NCBI GenBank assembly: GCA_011051925.1
Contig: DRKE01000444.1
Coordinates: 1-7,811, forward strand
DNA length: 7,811 bases
Reading direction: 5' to 3'
DNA from: Deltaproteobacteria bacterium
GTDB lineage: Bacteria; Myxococcota_A; UBA9160; UBA4427
Shown: positions 1-6,706 of the stretch, one piece after another
Position numbering within the stretch: the first letter of the stretch is position 1
How the letters are laid out: each line of letters opens with the position of its first letter
Made by a program: the position numbers and the translations under genes
Notes under the pieces: generated by a model
What the model saw: only the letters and a program-made list of their open reading frames with translations
Database searches by the model: none
Told to the model about the DNA's origin: nothing

Positions 1-275
1 AATCGCGATCGTCGGGGAGCATGCCGAGTCGGGATCGCTTGAGCCGGAGGGCGGGCGCGCCGATGCCTTGTATGCTTTGCCGACGAAAGCGGCCGCGACC
101 CCACCTGCCGGGCCAGGCCCTTCATCGCGGGGGGCGACGGGCGAGGCGATGTCGGCGCATGGGCTCGTGGACCCGATGAACCCGTCCGGGTGCGGTCGAG
201 CGGGGAGACGAGGCCGTGTGAGAGGCAGCGAGAGATGCCGAGTGCCGGTATGGCCGAGGCCGGATCGATGGAGTC
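1..275. other. Upstream leader of sucA, no supportable gene
   Basis: No gene is supported here. Two + frames stay open across most of the stretch (one from base 2 to 325, one from 43 to 303), but both are arginine-, glycine- and proline-rich, have no good ribosome binding site, run into the sucA start and resemble no family I know. Two short ATG-initiated frames on the - strand leave the window edge (starts at 125 and 22) and also lack a ribosome binding site. A frame closing at base 42 could be the tail of an upstream gene, but 13 codons are too few to judge. A TATGCT hexamer at 71-76 resembles a -10 box, but no -35 lies at proper spacing. The leader most likely holds the sucA promoter and 5' UTR. 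Confidence 0.5.
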
Positions 276-307
276 ATGGAGAAGACGTCGATGGAGTCGA
301 TGAAGTC
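265..307 (+). repeat. Three near-copies of an 11-bp repeat across the sucA start
   Basis: TCGATGGAGTC occurs exactly at 265-275 and 288-298, and TCGATGAAGTC (one change) at 297-307. Each copy contains an ATG: at 268 (out of frame with sucA), and at 291 and 300 (both in frame). The out-of-frame ATG at 268, or the in-phase ATG at 235, would give an 11- or 22-codon frame ending at 303, overlapping the sucA start. The repeats may be a by-product of the Met-Glu-Ser / Met-Lys-Ser codons, or a duplicated initiation region. Confidence 0.5.
278..283 (+). promoter_or_regulatory. Ribosome binding site deciding the sucA start
   Basis: GGAGAA lies 7 nt before the ATG at 291, a near-ideal Shine-Dalgarno arrangement. 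The earlier in-frame ATG at 276 has GGAG only 2 nt away, and the ATG at 300 has GGAG 3 nt away, both too close. This favours 291 as the main start. The in-frame upstream stop is at 219-221. Confidence 0.55.
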
Positions 308-3300
308 GTTGAAGCAGTCCGATGATCCGCTCGGGTCCGGGGCCGGGAGCTCCGATCTCGAGATCGAGGGGAATTGCGACGAACCGGAAGTTCCGGACTC
401 CCCCTTCATCGAGGAGTTCGGAATCAACGCGGGCTTCGTCGAAGAGCTTCACGATCGCTATCGCGTCGACGCGCGTTCGGTCGACGAAAGCTGGCTCGAG
501 GCGTTCGGGGACTTCGTCGACGGGCGCGAGGTACGCGATCAGATCCGTCGTGCGGCCGGGCTTCCGGGATCCGAGCAGGCGGAGAACGGGCGGGCGGACC
601 AGGGGGAGATGGCGATCGGTCTGGACCGGGGCCTCGCCGCCTCGGACCGGTCCCTTTCCGTTCTGGACGGAGGGCCCGGATCGTCTGCTGCCGGGACCGA
701 CCGGCCCGAAGGTCGTCGCACGTCCATGGATGACGCGATGTTGCTCCATGTGGCCGACAAACACGCCCGCGTCCTCCGATTGATCCATGCCTATCGTGCC
801 CGTGGCCATCGTGTCGCCCAGAGCGATCCGCTCGGAGGACAGTCGACCTATTTTCCGGAACTCGACCCCGCGCATTACGGCTTCGGAAACGAGGATCTCG
901 ATGAACCCTTCGTCGCGGGCGATCTGCCCGGCGGATCCGTGCAGACCCTGCGTCAGATCCTCACCCGGCTGGGCAAGACCTATTGCGGGCCGATCGGCGT
1001 CGAGTTCACCCACGTCCAGGATCCTGGCCGAAAGGCCTGGCTCCGCGAGCTCATGGAAGAGTCCCAGAACCATCCGAATCTCGACGATGCCGAGCGCCGG
1101 CGGATCCTCGAGAAGCTGGCGGACGCCGAGGTCTTCGAAAGCTTCCTCCACACGAAATTCCTCGGGCAGAAGCGTTTCTCGCTCGAGGGTGGGGAATCCC
1201 TGATCCCCCTGCTCGATCATCTGGTCGAGAACTCGCCGGCCTTCGGCATTCGCGAACTCGTCCTGGGCATGGCCCACCGGGGCCGGCTCAACGTGCTGGT
1301 CAATGTCCTGGGCAAGAGCTACGAGTCGATCTTCTCGGAGTTCGAGGACTCGCCCGACGTCGATGCCCCCTTCGGGTCGGGAGACGTGAAATACCACAAG
1401 GGCTTCTCGAGCGATCGTCGCGTCCAGACGGGCGAGCGCGTCCATCTGACCCTGACCTCGAATCCCTCTCATCTCGAGGCCGTCGATCCCGTCGTCGAGG
1501 GGCGTGCGAAGGCGAAACAGGTCCGCGCCGGAGACGCGGATGGCGAGTCGATCATCCCGATCATCATCCACGGCGATGCGGCCTTCGCCGGCCAGGGCAT
1601 CGTGGCCGAGACCCTGAATCTCTCGCAGCTCGTCGGCTACTGCACGGGCGGTACGATCCATATCGTCGTCAACAACCAGATCGGCTACACGACCACCCCC
1701 GCCGAGGCCCGCTCGACGCTCTACTGCACGGACGTGGCGAAGATGATCCAGGTTCCGATCTTCCACGTGAACGGCGACCATCCGGAAGCGGTCATCCACG
1801 TCGCCAAGCTGGCGATGGCCTATCGCCAGCGATTCGGAGACGACGTCGTGATCGATCTCGTCTGCTATCGGCGACATGGTCACAACGAAGGGGACGAGCC
1901 GGCTTTCACCCAGCCGCGTCTGTATCGGAAGATCCGGGAGAAGAAGTCGGTCGAGACGCTCTATCTCGAGAAGCTCGTGGCCGGGGGAAGGATCTCGCGC
2001 GAGGAAGCGGAGAAGATCGAGGAGCGCCGACATGCCGCCCTCGCCCGCGCGCTCGAAGTGATCCATTCGAGACCGCCGGGACCCGATGAACCCTACGATC
2101 CCCGAGGCCCCTGGGCCGGGTTCTCGCGGACCCGTCCGGCCGAGGAGGTCGACACGACCGTTCCCGCCGAACGACTCGTCGAGGTCGCCAATGGGATCTC
2201 CCGCGTTCCGAGCTATTTCAACGTCCATCCCAAACTGCGGACGCTGCTCGACAACCGGGCGAAGGCCGTCAGCGCGGGGGTCGGGATCGACTGGGGGACG
2301 GGGGAGGCGCTCGCCTTCGGATCCCTCGTGCTCGAGGGGATTCCCGTCCGACTCTCGGGTCAGGATTCTTCGCGCGGCACCTTCTCCCATCGGCATGCGG
2401 TCCTGGTCGACCAGGAGTCGGGCGAAGAGTACGCGCCTCTCGAACACATTCGCGATACCCAGGCTCGCTTCGAGGTCTATGACAGCCTCCTTTCCGAAGC
2501 CGCGGTCCTGGGCTTCGAATACGGATACAGCCTGGCAGATCCGAGCACCCTCACGCTCTGGGAGGCGCAATTCGGCGACTTCGCGAACGGCGCGCAGGTC
2601 ATCATCGACCAGTTCATCACCTCGGCCCACGTGAAGTGGGGCCGGATGAGCGGCCTCGTGATGTTGCTGCCCCACGGCTACGAGGGGCAGGGACCCGAAC
2701 ATTCGAGCGCCCGCGTCGAGCGCTTCCTGCAGACCTGCGCCGAGGATTCGATGCAGGTCGTGAACTGCACTTCGTCGGCGCAGTATTTCCACGTCCTCCG
2801 CCGTCAGATGCTTCGGAAATACCGGGCGCCACTCGTGATCTTCACGCCGAAGAGCCTGCTGCGTCATCCGAAGATGGCCTCGGACATCGAGGCGTTCACG
2901 GAGGGCCGCTTCCAGGAGACGATCGACGATCCGATCGCGTCGGAGCGGCCCGAGGACGTGAAGCACGTCATCGCCTGTACGGGAAAGGTCTATTTCGATC
3001 TCGTTGACGAGCGCGCAAGGCGCTATGCCGGTCGCGAACACGAAGTCGCGATCGTCCGGATCGAGGAGCTCTATCCGTGGCCCGAAGCGGCGCTTCGCGA
3101 GATCTTCGGTCGCTATTCCTCCGCGCAACGCAGGACCTGGTGTCAGGAAGAACCCATGAACATGGGCGCCTGGACCTTTGTTCGGGATCGGATCCAGTCG
3201 ATCCTGGGCGAGAAGACGGGGCTTCGATACGCCGGGCGGCCGGAGGCCGCGAGTCCGGCGCCGGGAAGTCCGAGGGTCCATCGCGCCCAGCTCCAGGCCT

Positions 3301-3332
3301 TCCTGAACGACGCTCTCGCCGAGGATCCCTGA
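291..3332 (+). CDS. sucA: 2-oxoglutarate dehydrogenase E1 component
   Basis: This cytoplasmic TPP-dependent E1 decarboxylates 2-oxoglutarate and passes the succinyl group to the lipoyl arm of E2 in the TCA cycle. The product is 1013 aa from this start (1018 from the ATG at 276), slightly above the usual 930-1000. Seen in order: an acidic N-terminal extension (about residues 10-35); the E2-docking helical region (about 36-72, FVEELHDRY...SWLEAF); a low-complexity linker (about 85-145); HRGRLNVL (329-336); SNPSHLEAVDP (390-400); the TPP/Mg motif GDAAFAGQG (428-436) with NNQIGYTT (461-468); RHGHNEGDEP (528-537); RLSGQDSSRGTFSHRHAVL (687-705); WEAQFGDFANGAQ (757-769); and QEEPMNMGAW (952-961). 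All core motifs are intact and no frameshift is visible. There is no fused E2 acyltransferase domain, so it is SucA-type rather than Kgd/OdhA-type. Genes for E2 (sucB) and E3 (lpd) do not follow, which is unusual for sucA. Identification is firm; the exact start is less so. Confidence 0.97.
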   Translation: MESMKSLKQSDDPLGSGAGSSDLEIEGNCDEPEVPDSPFIEEFGINAGFVEELHDRYRVDARSVDESWLEAFGDFVDGREVRDQIRRAAGLPGSEQAENGRADQGEMAIGLDRGLAASDRSLSVLDGGPGSSAAGTDRPEGRRTSMDDAMLLHVADKHARVLRLIHAYRARGHRVAQSDPLGGQSTYFPELDPAHYGFGNEDLDEPFVAGDLPGGSVQTLRQILTRLGKTYCGPIGVEFTHVQDPGRKAWLRELMEESQNHPNLDDAERRRILEKLADAEVFESFLHTKFLGQKRFSLEGGESLIPLLDHLVENSPAFGIRELVLGMAHRGRLNVLVNVLGKSYESIFSEFEDSPDVDAPFGSGDVKYHKGFSSDRRVQTGERVHLTLTSNPSHLEAVDPVVEGRAKAKQVRAGDADGESIIPIIIHGDAAFAGQGIVAETLNLSQLVGYCTGGTIHIVVNNQIGYTTTPAEARSTLYCTDVAKMIQVPIFHVNGDHPEAVIHVAKLAMAYRQRFGDDVVIDLVCYRRHGHNEGDEPAFTQPRLYRKIREKKSVETLYLEKLVAGGRISREEAEKIEERRHAALARALEVIHSRPPGPDEPYDPRGPWAGFSRTRPAEEVDTTVPAERLVEVANGISRVPSYFNVHPKLRTLLDNRAKAVSAGVGIDWGTGEALAFGSLVLEGIPVRLSGQDSSRGTFSHRHAVLVDQESGEEYAPLEHIRDTQARFEVYDSLLSEAAVLGFEYGYSLADPSTLTLWEAQFGDFANGAQVIIDQFITSAHVKWGRMSGLVMLLPHGYEGQGPEHSSARVERFLQTCAEDSMQVVNCTSSAQYFHVLRRQMLRKYRAPLVIFTPKSLLRHPKMASDIEAFTEGRFQETIDDPIASERPEDVKHVIACTGKVYFDLVDERARRYAGREHEVAIVRIEELYPWPEAALREIFGRYSSAQRRTWCQEEPMNMGAWTFVRDRIQSILGEKTGLRYAGRPEAASPAPGSPRVHRAQLQAFLNDALAEDP

Positions 3333-3378
3333 AGAAGCGCCGGTCCCCGACGACCGTTCGGCCCCCGACGCCGGCCCG

Positions 3379-3388
3379 GCTCCGGAGC
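3379..3388. promoter_or_regulatory. Perfect 10-bp palindrome in the sucA-ACAD gap
   Basis: GCTCCGGAGC is a perfect palindrome about 90 bp before the first acyl-CoA dehydrogenase gene, in the 148-bp gap after sucA. The same gap holds a weak hairpin just after the sucA stop (CGGTC at 3341-3345 with GACCG at 3352-3356) without a T-run, so no convincing terminator. The palindrome could be an operator half or chance in GC-rich DNA. The gap's size suggests that the ACAD pair has its own promoter, but I cannot point to one. Confidence 0.2.
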
Positions 3389-3469
3389 GGATGTCCGAAC
3401 GCGCCGTCTGGGATAGGCTTTCCGTCCCGGCCGCCTCCCATCGAGCGGATCCCCACGCGACCGGGATTC

Positions 3470-3475
3470 GGAGGT
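3470..3475 (+). promoter_or_regulatory. Shine-Dalgarno site choosing between two adjacent ATGs
   Basis: GGAGGT precedes two consecutive ATG codons at 3478 and 3481. The spacing is 2 nt to the first and 5 nt to the second, so 3481 is the better start. The resulting MDLSYGAEIE N-terminus also matches the usual start of this dehydrogenase family. An in-frame ATG at 3391 would add a 30-residue tail with no family resemblance. Confidence 0.6.
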
Positions 3476-3480
3476 GGATG

Positions 3481-4692
3481 ATGGATCTGAGTTACGGCGC
3501 CGAGATCGAATCGTTTCGGGAGGAGGTCAGGAAATTCCTCGCTGCGAACTGGCCCCTCCAGGGCGAGGAGGCCGGACGGTCTCGCGAGGAGCAGACCCGG
3601 CTCTTCCGTGAGCGCGCCATCGCCGAGGGTTATCTCTGCCGGAACGTGCCCAGGAAATACGGCGGCTCCGAACAGCCCGCGGATCCGCTTCGAGCCCAGG
3701 TGATCCGGGAAGAGTTCACGGCTGCCCACGCGCCGATGGAACCCCGGGGAATCGGCACGATGATGCTCGTTCCGACGCTGCTCGAGCGGGGCGAGGAGTG
3801 GCAGAAGGAAAAGTTCGTCGGGCCGACGATTCGCGGCGAGATCACCTGGTGTCAGGGCTATAGCGAGCCGGGATCGGGCAGCGATCTCGCGAGCTTGAAG
3901 ACGCGGGGCGAGCTGGTCGGAGACGACTGGGTGATCAACGGACAGAAGATCTGGACCAGCGGCGCGATGGAAGCCGACTACATGTTCTGTCTCGTTCGGA
4001 CGGAGCCCGAAGCCCCAAAGCATGCCGGAATCTCCTATCTCCTGATCGACATGAAGTCGCCCGGAATCGACGTCCGCCCGCTTCGCCAGATGACGGGATC
4101 CTCCGAGTTCAACGAGGTCTTCCTGACCGACGTCCACACGCCCAGGGACTGGATCGTCGGGAAGCGGGGCGAGGGATGGCTCGTCTCGCGGACGACCCTG
4201 AAGCACGAGCGGAATTCGATCGGCGCGGCTGCGCAGTCCCTGGGGCTGCTCGAGGGCCTCGTCGACCTCGCGAAGGAACGAAGGCTCGGGGGGCGTCCGG
4301 CGATCGAGGATCCGGGCATCCGGCGGGCTCTCGTGGAGATCGAGGGCTATGTCCGGGCCCACCAGTATTCGGGCTATCTCCAGATGACGAAGGGACTCAA
4401 GGGCGAGGATGCCGGAATCATCCAGCTGATGAACAAGCTCAACTCGACGAACATCGGACACCGCGTGGCACACCTCGCGATGGAGATCCTGGGCGACGAA
4501 GGACTGCGTGCGCCGAGCAGTCGCGGGCTCGGTTTGAGCGCTGCGGGAACGTCGACCGAGAGCTGGATCGCCCAGTACATGGCTTCTCTCGGGATCGCGA
4601 TCGCCGGAGGAACCGCCAACATCCAACGCAACGTCATCGCGGAACGCGGCCTCGGCCTGCCGCGGGACTCTGCGGCGAATCGGAGCAAATAG
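3481..4692 (+). CDS. Acyl-CoA dehydrogenase, probable alpha (catalytic-base) subunit of a two-subunit enzyme
   Basis: A flavoprotein of the acyl-CoA dehydrogenase (ACAD) superfamily, expected to introduce the 2,3-double bond into an acyl-CoA. The 403-aa product shows the ACAD order: N-terminal helical domain (1-120), middle beta domain with SEPGSGSDLA (128-137) and IWTSGA (157-162), and C-terminal helical domain ending in GGTANIQRNVIAERGLGLPR. At the position of the medium-chain enzyme's catalytic Glu (E376 in the I-Y-E-G-T motif) there is a glycine (I374-A-G-G-T). A Glu in the helix-G LKHERNSIG segment (E243) sits where isovaleryl- and long-chain-type enzymes keep their base. The REQFG motif that contacts FAD of the neighbouring subunit is missing and replaced by ERRLGGRPAIEDPGIRR. 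The length and motif pattern resemble the FadE26-type subunit of mycobacteria. The next gene starts 2 nt after its stop. Family assignment is firm; subunit role is inferred; substrate is unknown. Confidence 0.93.
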   Translation: MDLSYGAEIESFREEVRKFLAANWPLQGEEAGRSREEQTRLFRERAIAEGYLCRNVPRKYGGSEQPADPLRAQVIREEFTAAHAPMEPRGIGTMMLVPTLLERGEEWQKEKFVGPTIRGEITWCQGYSEPGSGSDLASLKTRGELVGDDWVINGQKIWTSGAMEADYMFCLVRTEPEAPKHAGISYLLIDMKSPGIDVRPLRQMTGSSEFNEVFLTDVHTPRDWIVGKRGEGWLVSRTTLKHERNSIGAAAQSLGLLEGLVDLAKERRLGGRPAIEDPGIRRALVEIEGYVRAHQYSGYLQMTKGLKGEDAGIIQLMNKLNSTNIGHRVAHLAMEILGDEGLRAPSSRGLGLSAAGTSTESWIAQYMASLGIAIAGGTANIQRNVIAERGLGLPRDSAANRSK

Positions 4693-4694
4693 CG

Positions 4695-5774
4695 ATGGAT
4701 TTCGATCTTTCCGACGAACAACGTCTCCTCCAGGAGACCGTGTCCCAGTTCATCCAGAATGAATGTCCCCCGGCGCGACTGCGCGAACTCTTCGACGACG
4801 AGGTGGGCTACGACCCCGTTCTCTGGAAGGGGCTGGCCGAACTGGGATTGGCCGGAATCCATCTTCCGGGAGAATACGGAGGCAGCGAACTCGAGATTCT
4901 CGATCTCGCGGCCGTCTCGGAAACCCTGGGCAGTCTCGCGGCGCCCGTTCCCTTCCTGAGCCATTCCCTCGCCAGCCTCGCGATCGCGCTCGGGGGAAGT
5001 GGTGAGCAGAAGAAGCGCTGGCTTCCGGGAATGGCCAGCGGAGACACGCTGGCCAGCGTCGCGCTCGCCGAAGAAGGGGGGGGCTGGCTGCCCGACCAAT
5101 GGAAGCTCGGGTCGGGGGATCGGCTCTCCGGCGCCAAGGAGATCGTCGAGTTCGGCGGACAGGCCGATCTCTTCGTCGTCGGTCTCGAGGGCGGGCGACT
5201 CGGCGTGGTCGATCGGAACGCGAGCGGCGTCGAGATCCAGCGGATCGAGGCGGCGGATCGCACGCGGCGCATCGTGCGGATCGCCTTCGACGAGACGCCC
5301 GTCGAGCGGCTCGAGGAGGGCGGGTCGGAGGTCGCCTCGCGCGTGCTCGACGTCGGACTCGTCCTGGTCGCGGCGGATGCCTTCGGCGGGGCATCGAAGC
5401 TCGTCGAGATGAGTGTCGAGTACGCGAAGAACCGCGAACAGTTCGGCGTGACGATCGGCCATTTCCAGGCCCTGAAACATCAGCTCGCCAACATGGCGGT
5501 CGAGGTCGAGCCGACCCGGGCGCTCTACTGGTACGCCGCGCATGCCCTCGATCACGTTCCCGACGAAGCCAGCCGCAGCGCCGCGATCGCCAAGAGCCAC
5601 ATCACCGAACGATTCATGCAGGTCGCGCGAGACGCGACCGAGGCCCATGGCGGGATCGGGTATACGTGGGAAGGGGATACCCAGATCCTCTTCAAGCGGG
5701 CGATGTTCGATCGCGTCTTCCTGGGGACGCCCCGGCTCCACCAGGAACGGGCGGCGGATCTCGCCGGCTGGTGA
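4695..5774 (+). CDS. Acyl-CoA dehydrogenase, probable beta (FAD-contact) subunit
   Basis: A second ACAD-fold protein of 359 aa, shorter than the usual 380-400. The N-terminus MDFDLSDEQRLLQETVSQFI is typical of the family, followed by LGLAGIHLPGEYGG. The middle domain is degenerate: the SEPGSGSD signature is replaced by ALAEEGGGW. The C-terminal domain keeps NREQFGVTIGHFQALKHQLA (R247 to G251 is the FAD-contact motif) and HGGIGYTWEGD (318-328). Neither known catalytic-base position holds Glu: the I-Y-E-G-T equivalent reads VFLGT, and the helix-G position falls in RVLDVGLVLVAADAFG (about G221). It is therefore probably inactive alone and complements the upstream dehydrogenase, as FadE27-type subunits do. 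GGAG at 4682-4685 lies 9 nt before the ATG, inside the upstream gene, and the 2-nt gap implies translational coupling. The gene contains a G8 run at 5076-5083, but the frame reads through it intact. The stop codon lies in the loop of a hairpin. Confidence 0.92.
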   Translation: MDFDLSDEQRLLQETVSQFIQNECPPARLRELFDDEVGYDPVLWKGLAELGLAGIHLPGEYGGSELEILDLAAVSETLGSLAAPVPFLSHSLASLAIALGGSGEQKKRWLPGMASGDTLASVALAEEGGGWLPDQWKLGSGDRLSGAKEIVEFGGQADLFVVGLEGGRLGVVDRNASGVEIQRIEAADRTRRIVRIAFDETPVERLEEGGSEVASRVLDVGLVLVAADAFGGASKLVEMSVEYAKNREQFGVTIGHFQALKHQLANMAVEVEPTRALYWYAAHALDHVPDEASRSAAIAKSHITERFMQVARDATEAHGGIGYTWEGDTQILFKRAMFDRVFLGTPRLHQERAADLAGW

Positions 5775-5781
5775 AGCCGGC
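5763..5781. terminator. Stem-loop at the convergent ACAD/SDR junction
   Basis: GCCGGCT (5763-5769) pairs perfectly with AGCCGGC (5775-5781) around a GGTGA loop, giving a 7-bp all-matched GC-rich stem. The TGA stop of the acyl-CoA dehydrogenase (5772-5774) lies in the loop, and the SDR stop on the other strand begins 10 bp past the stem. No T-run follows on either side, so it is not a textbook intrinsic terminator. Its position between two convergent genes makes a bidirectional transcription barrier or transcript 3'-end protector plausible. Confidence 0.4.
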
Positions 5782-5790
5782 TGCCACGAA

Positions 5791-6639
5791 TCAGCTGCGT
5801 TCGGTCGATACCCCCGACGACAGCTGCTCGAACAACTGCATGCGCTCGTCGTCTTCCATGGGCCCAGCCCCGCCGACCCCGACGGCGGCGGTCATGCCGC
5901 CATCGACGGGATAGGCGGCGCCGGTCACGAACGACGAGCGGGGGCTCGCCAGGAAGGAAACGAGCTGGGCGACCTCGTCGGGCTGGCCGACGCGGCCCAG
6001 CAGGTGGCCGGCCCCGAGCATGTCCGTCACCGCTTCGACGCCATGGGCCGGACCGAGGATCGGCGTGTCGATGACACCCGGGCAGACGGCGTTCACGCGG
6101 ATGCCCAGGGGCGCGAATTCGACGGCGGCCGCCTTCACGAGGCCCACCACACCATGCTTCGAGGCGTAGTAGGAAGGCATGTTGCCCCCGCCGCGCAGGC
6201 CGGCCACCGAGGCCGTGCAGACGATCGATCCGCCTCCGGCCGTGATCATCGGCTCGACGACCGCGCGCATGCCGAGAAACACGCTGCGAAGATTGACGGC
6301 GATCACCTCGTCCCAGGTCGCAACGTCCCCGCCGCGAATGGTCGATCCCCGCGCGATCCCCGCATTCAGGTAGGCGACATCGAGGGAGCCGAAGGCGTCC
6401 AGGGTGGCCGCGACCATCGCGTCGTTTCCGCTCTCGCTCGCGACGTCGATCGAACAGGCCGTCGCCTCGCCGCCCGAATCGCGGATCTGCTGGGCGACCT
6501 TCTCGGCACCGGCTTCGTCGAGGTCGGCGACGCAGACGCGGGCACCCTCGCGTCCGAGGAGCAGGGCGGTGGCCCGCCCGAGACCGGAGGCGCCTCCGGT
6601 GATGAGTGCGGTCTGACCCGCGTGCAACGAACTCGACAT
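5791..6639 (-). CDS. Classical SDR-family NAD(P)-dependent oxidoreductase
   Basis: A short-chain dehydrogenase/reductase of 282 aa, expected to interconvert a hydroxyl and a ketone on a small or lipid-derived substrate in the cytoplasm. Visible motifs are the dinucleotide-binding TGGASGLG (14-21), an Asp at the end of the second strand (D39 in VADLD, usually meaning NAD(H) preference), D65-V66, LNAG (91-94), and the full catalytic tetrad N116, S144, Y157, K161 (YYASK). The CPG turn near 186-188 and PVDGGMT near the usual C-terminus follow. About 35 further residues, including an acidic MEDDER segment, extend past the normal end of roughly 250 aa. A strong GGAGGAA site sits 5 nt before the ATG. 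It is probably the second gene of a - strand unit with the LLM oxidoreductase. Candidates include 3-oxoacyl reductase, hydroxysteroid dehydrogenase or another alcohol dehydrogenase; the sequence does not decide. Confidence 0.93.
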   Translation of the reverse strand: MSSSLHAGQTALITGGASGLGRATALLLGREGARVCVADLDEAGAEKVAQQIRDSGGEATACSIDVASESGNDAMVAATLDAFGSLDVAYLNAGIARGSTIRGGDVATWDEVIAVNLRSVFLGMRAVVEPMITAGGGSIVCTASVAGLRGGGNMPSYYASKHGVVGLVKAAAVEFAPLGIRVNAVCPGVIDTPILGPAHGVEAVTDMLGAGHLLGRVGQPDEVAQLVSFLASPRSSFVTGAAYPVDGGMTAAVGVGGAGPMEDDERMQLFEQLSSGVSTERS

Positions 6640-6644
6640 GGGGA

Positions 6645-6651
6645 TTCCTCC
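6645..6651 (-). promoter_or_regulatory. Shine-Dalgarno site of the SDR gene
   Basis: On the - strand GGAGGAA lies 5 nt (TCCCC) before the SDR ATG at 6639. The 10-mer AGGAATCCCC that contains it is repeated before the LLM oxidoreductase start at 7662-7671. Confidence 0.7.
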
Positions 6652-6672
6652 AGGGGGCGATGGGACGCGGAC

Positions 6673-6697
6673 CTGCCGCGAAGCCCGTTCGTGGCGG
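6673..6697. other. Imperfect stem-loop between the LLM and SDR genes
   Basis: In the 67-bp gap between the two - strand genes, GCCGCGAA (6675-6682) faces TTCGTGGC (6688-6695) across a GCCCG loop. All pairs match except one, which is G-T on the + strand and becomes A-C in the - strand transcript. No T-run follows. It may be a processing or attenuation element inside the operon, or simply chance in GC-rich DNA. Confidence 0.25.
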
Positions 6698-6706
6698 ACG
6701 TCCAGA

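Noticed and set aside
39..76. sucA promoter from TTGAGC (39-44) and TATGCT (71-76)
   Set aside because: The spacer is 26 bp, far beyond the usable 16-18 bp, so the pair is not a credible promoter.
68..325. Small + strand frame upstream of and overlapping sucA
   Set aside because: No ribosome binding site, low-complexity Arg/Gly/Pro composition, and a 35-bp overlap into sucA in another frame. It could only be kept as a remote possibility.
3341..3356. Terminator after sucA
   Set aside because: Only a 5-bp stem with a 6-nt loop and no T-run, which is expected by chance in this base composition.
3391..3480. N-terminal extension of the first ACAD from the ATG at 3391
   Set aside because: The extra 30 residues do not resemble ACAD N-termini, and a strong GGAGGT sits just before 3478/3481.
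2968..4626. Long open frame on the - strand across the end of sucA and the first ACAD gene
   Set aside because: It is antisense to two clear genes, its translation is Arg/Pro/Asp/His-rich with no family resemblance, and such frames are expected in GC-rich DNA.
4176..4694. Long in-frame extension upstream of the second ACAD start
   Set aside because: It would overlap the first ACAD in another frame with Arg-rich sequence; the ATG at 4695 gives the canonical MDFDLSDEQ start.
4374..5741. Long - strand open frame opposite the second ACAD gene
   Set aside because: It is a mirror of the real coding frame with no motif and no ribosome binding site; the + strand reading has strong family motifs.
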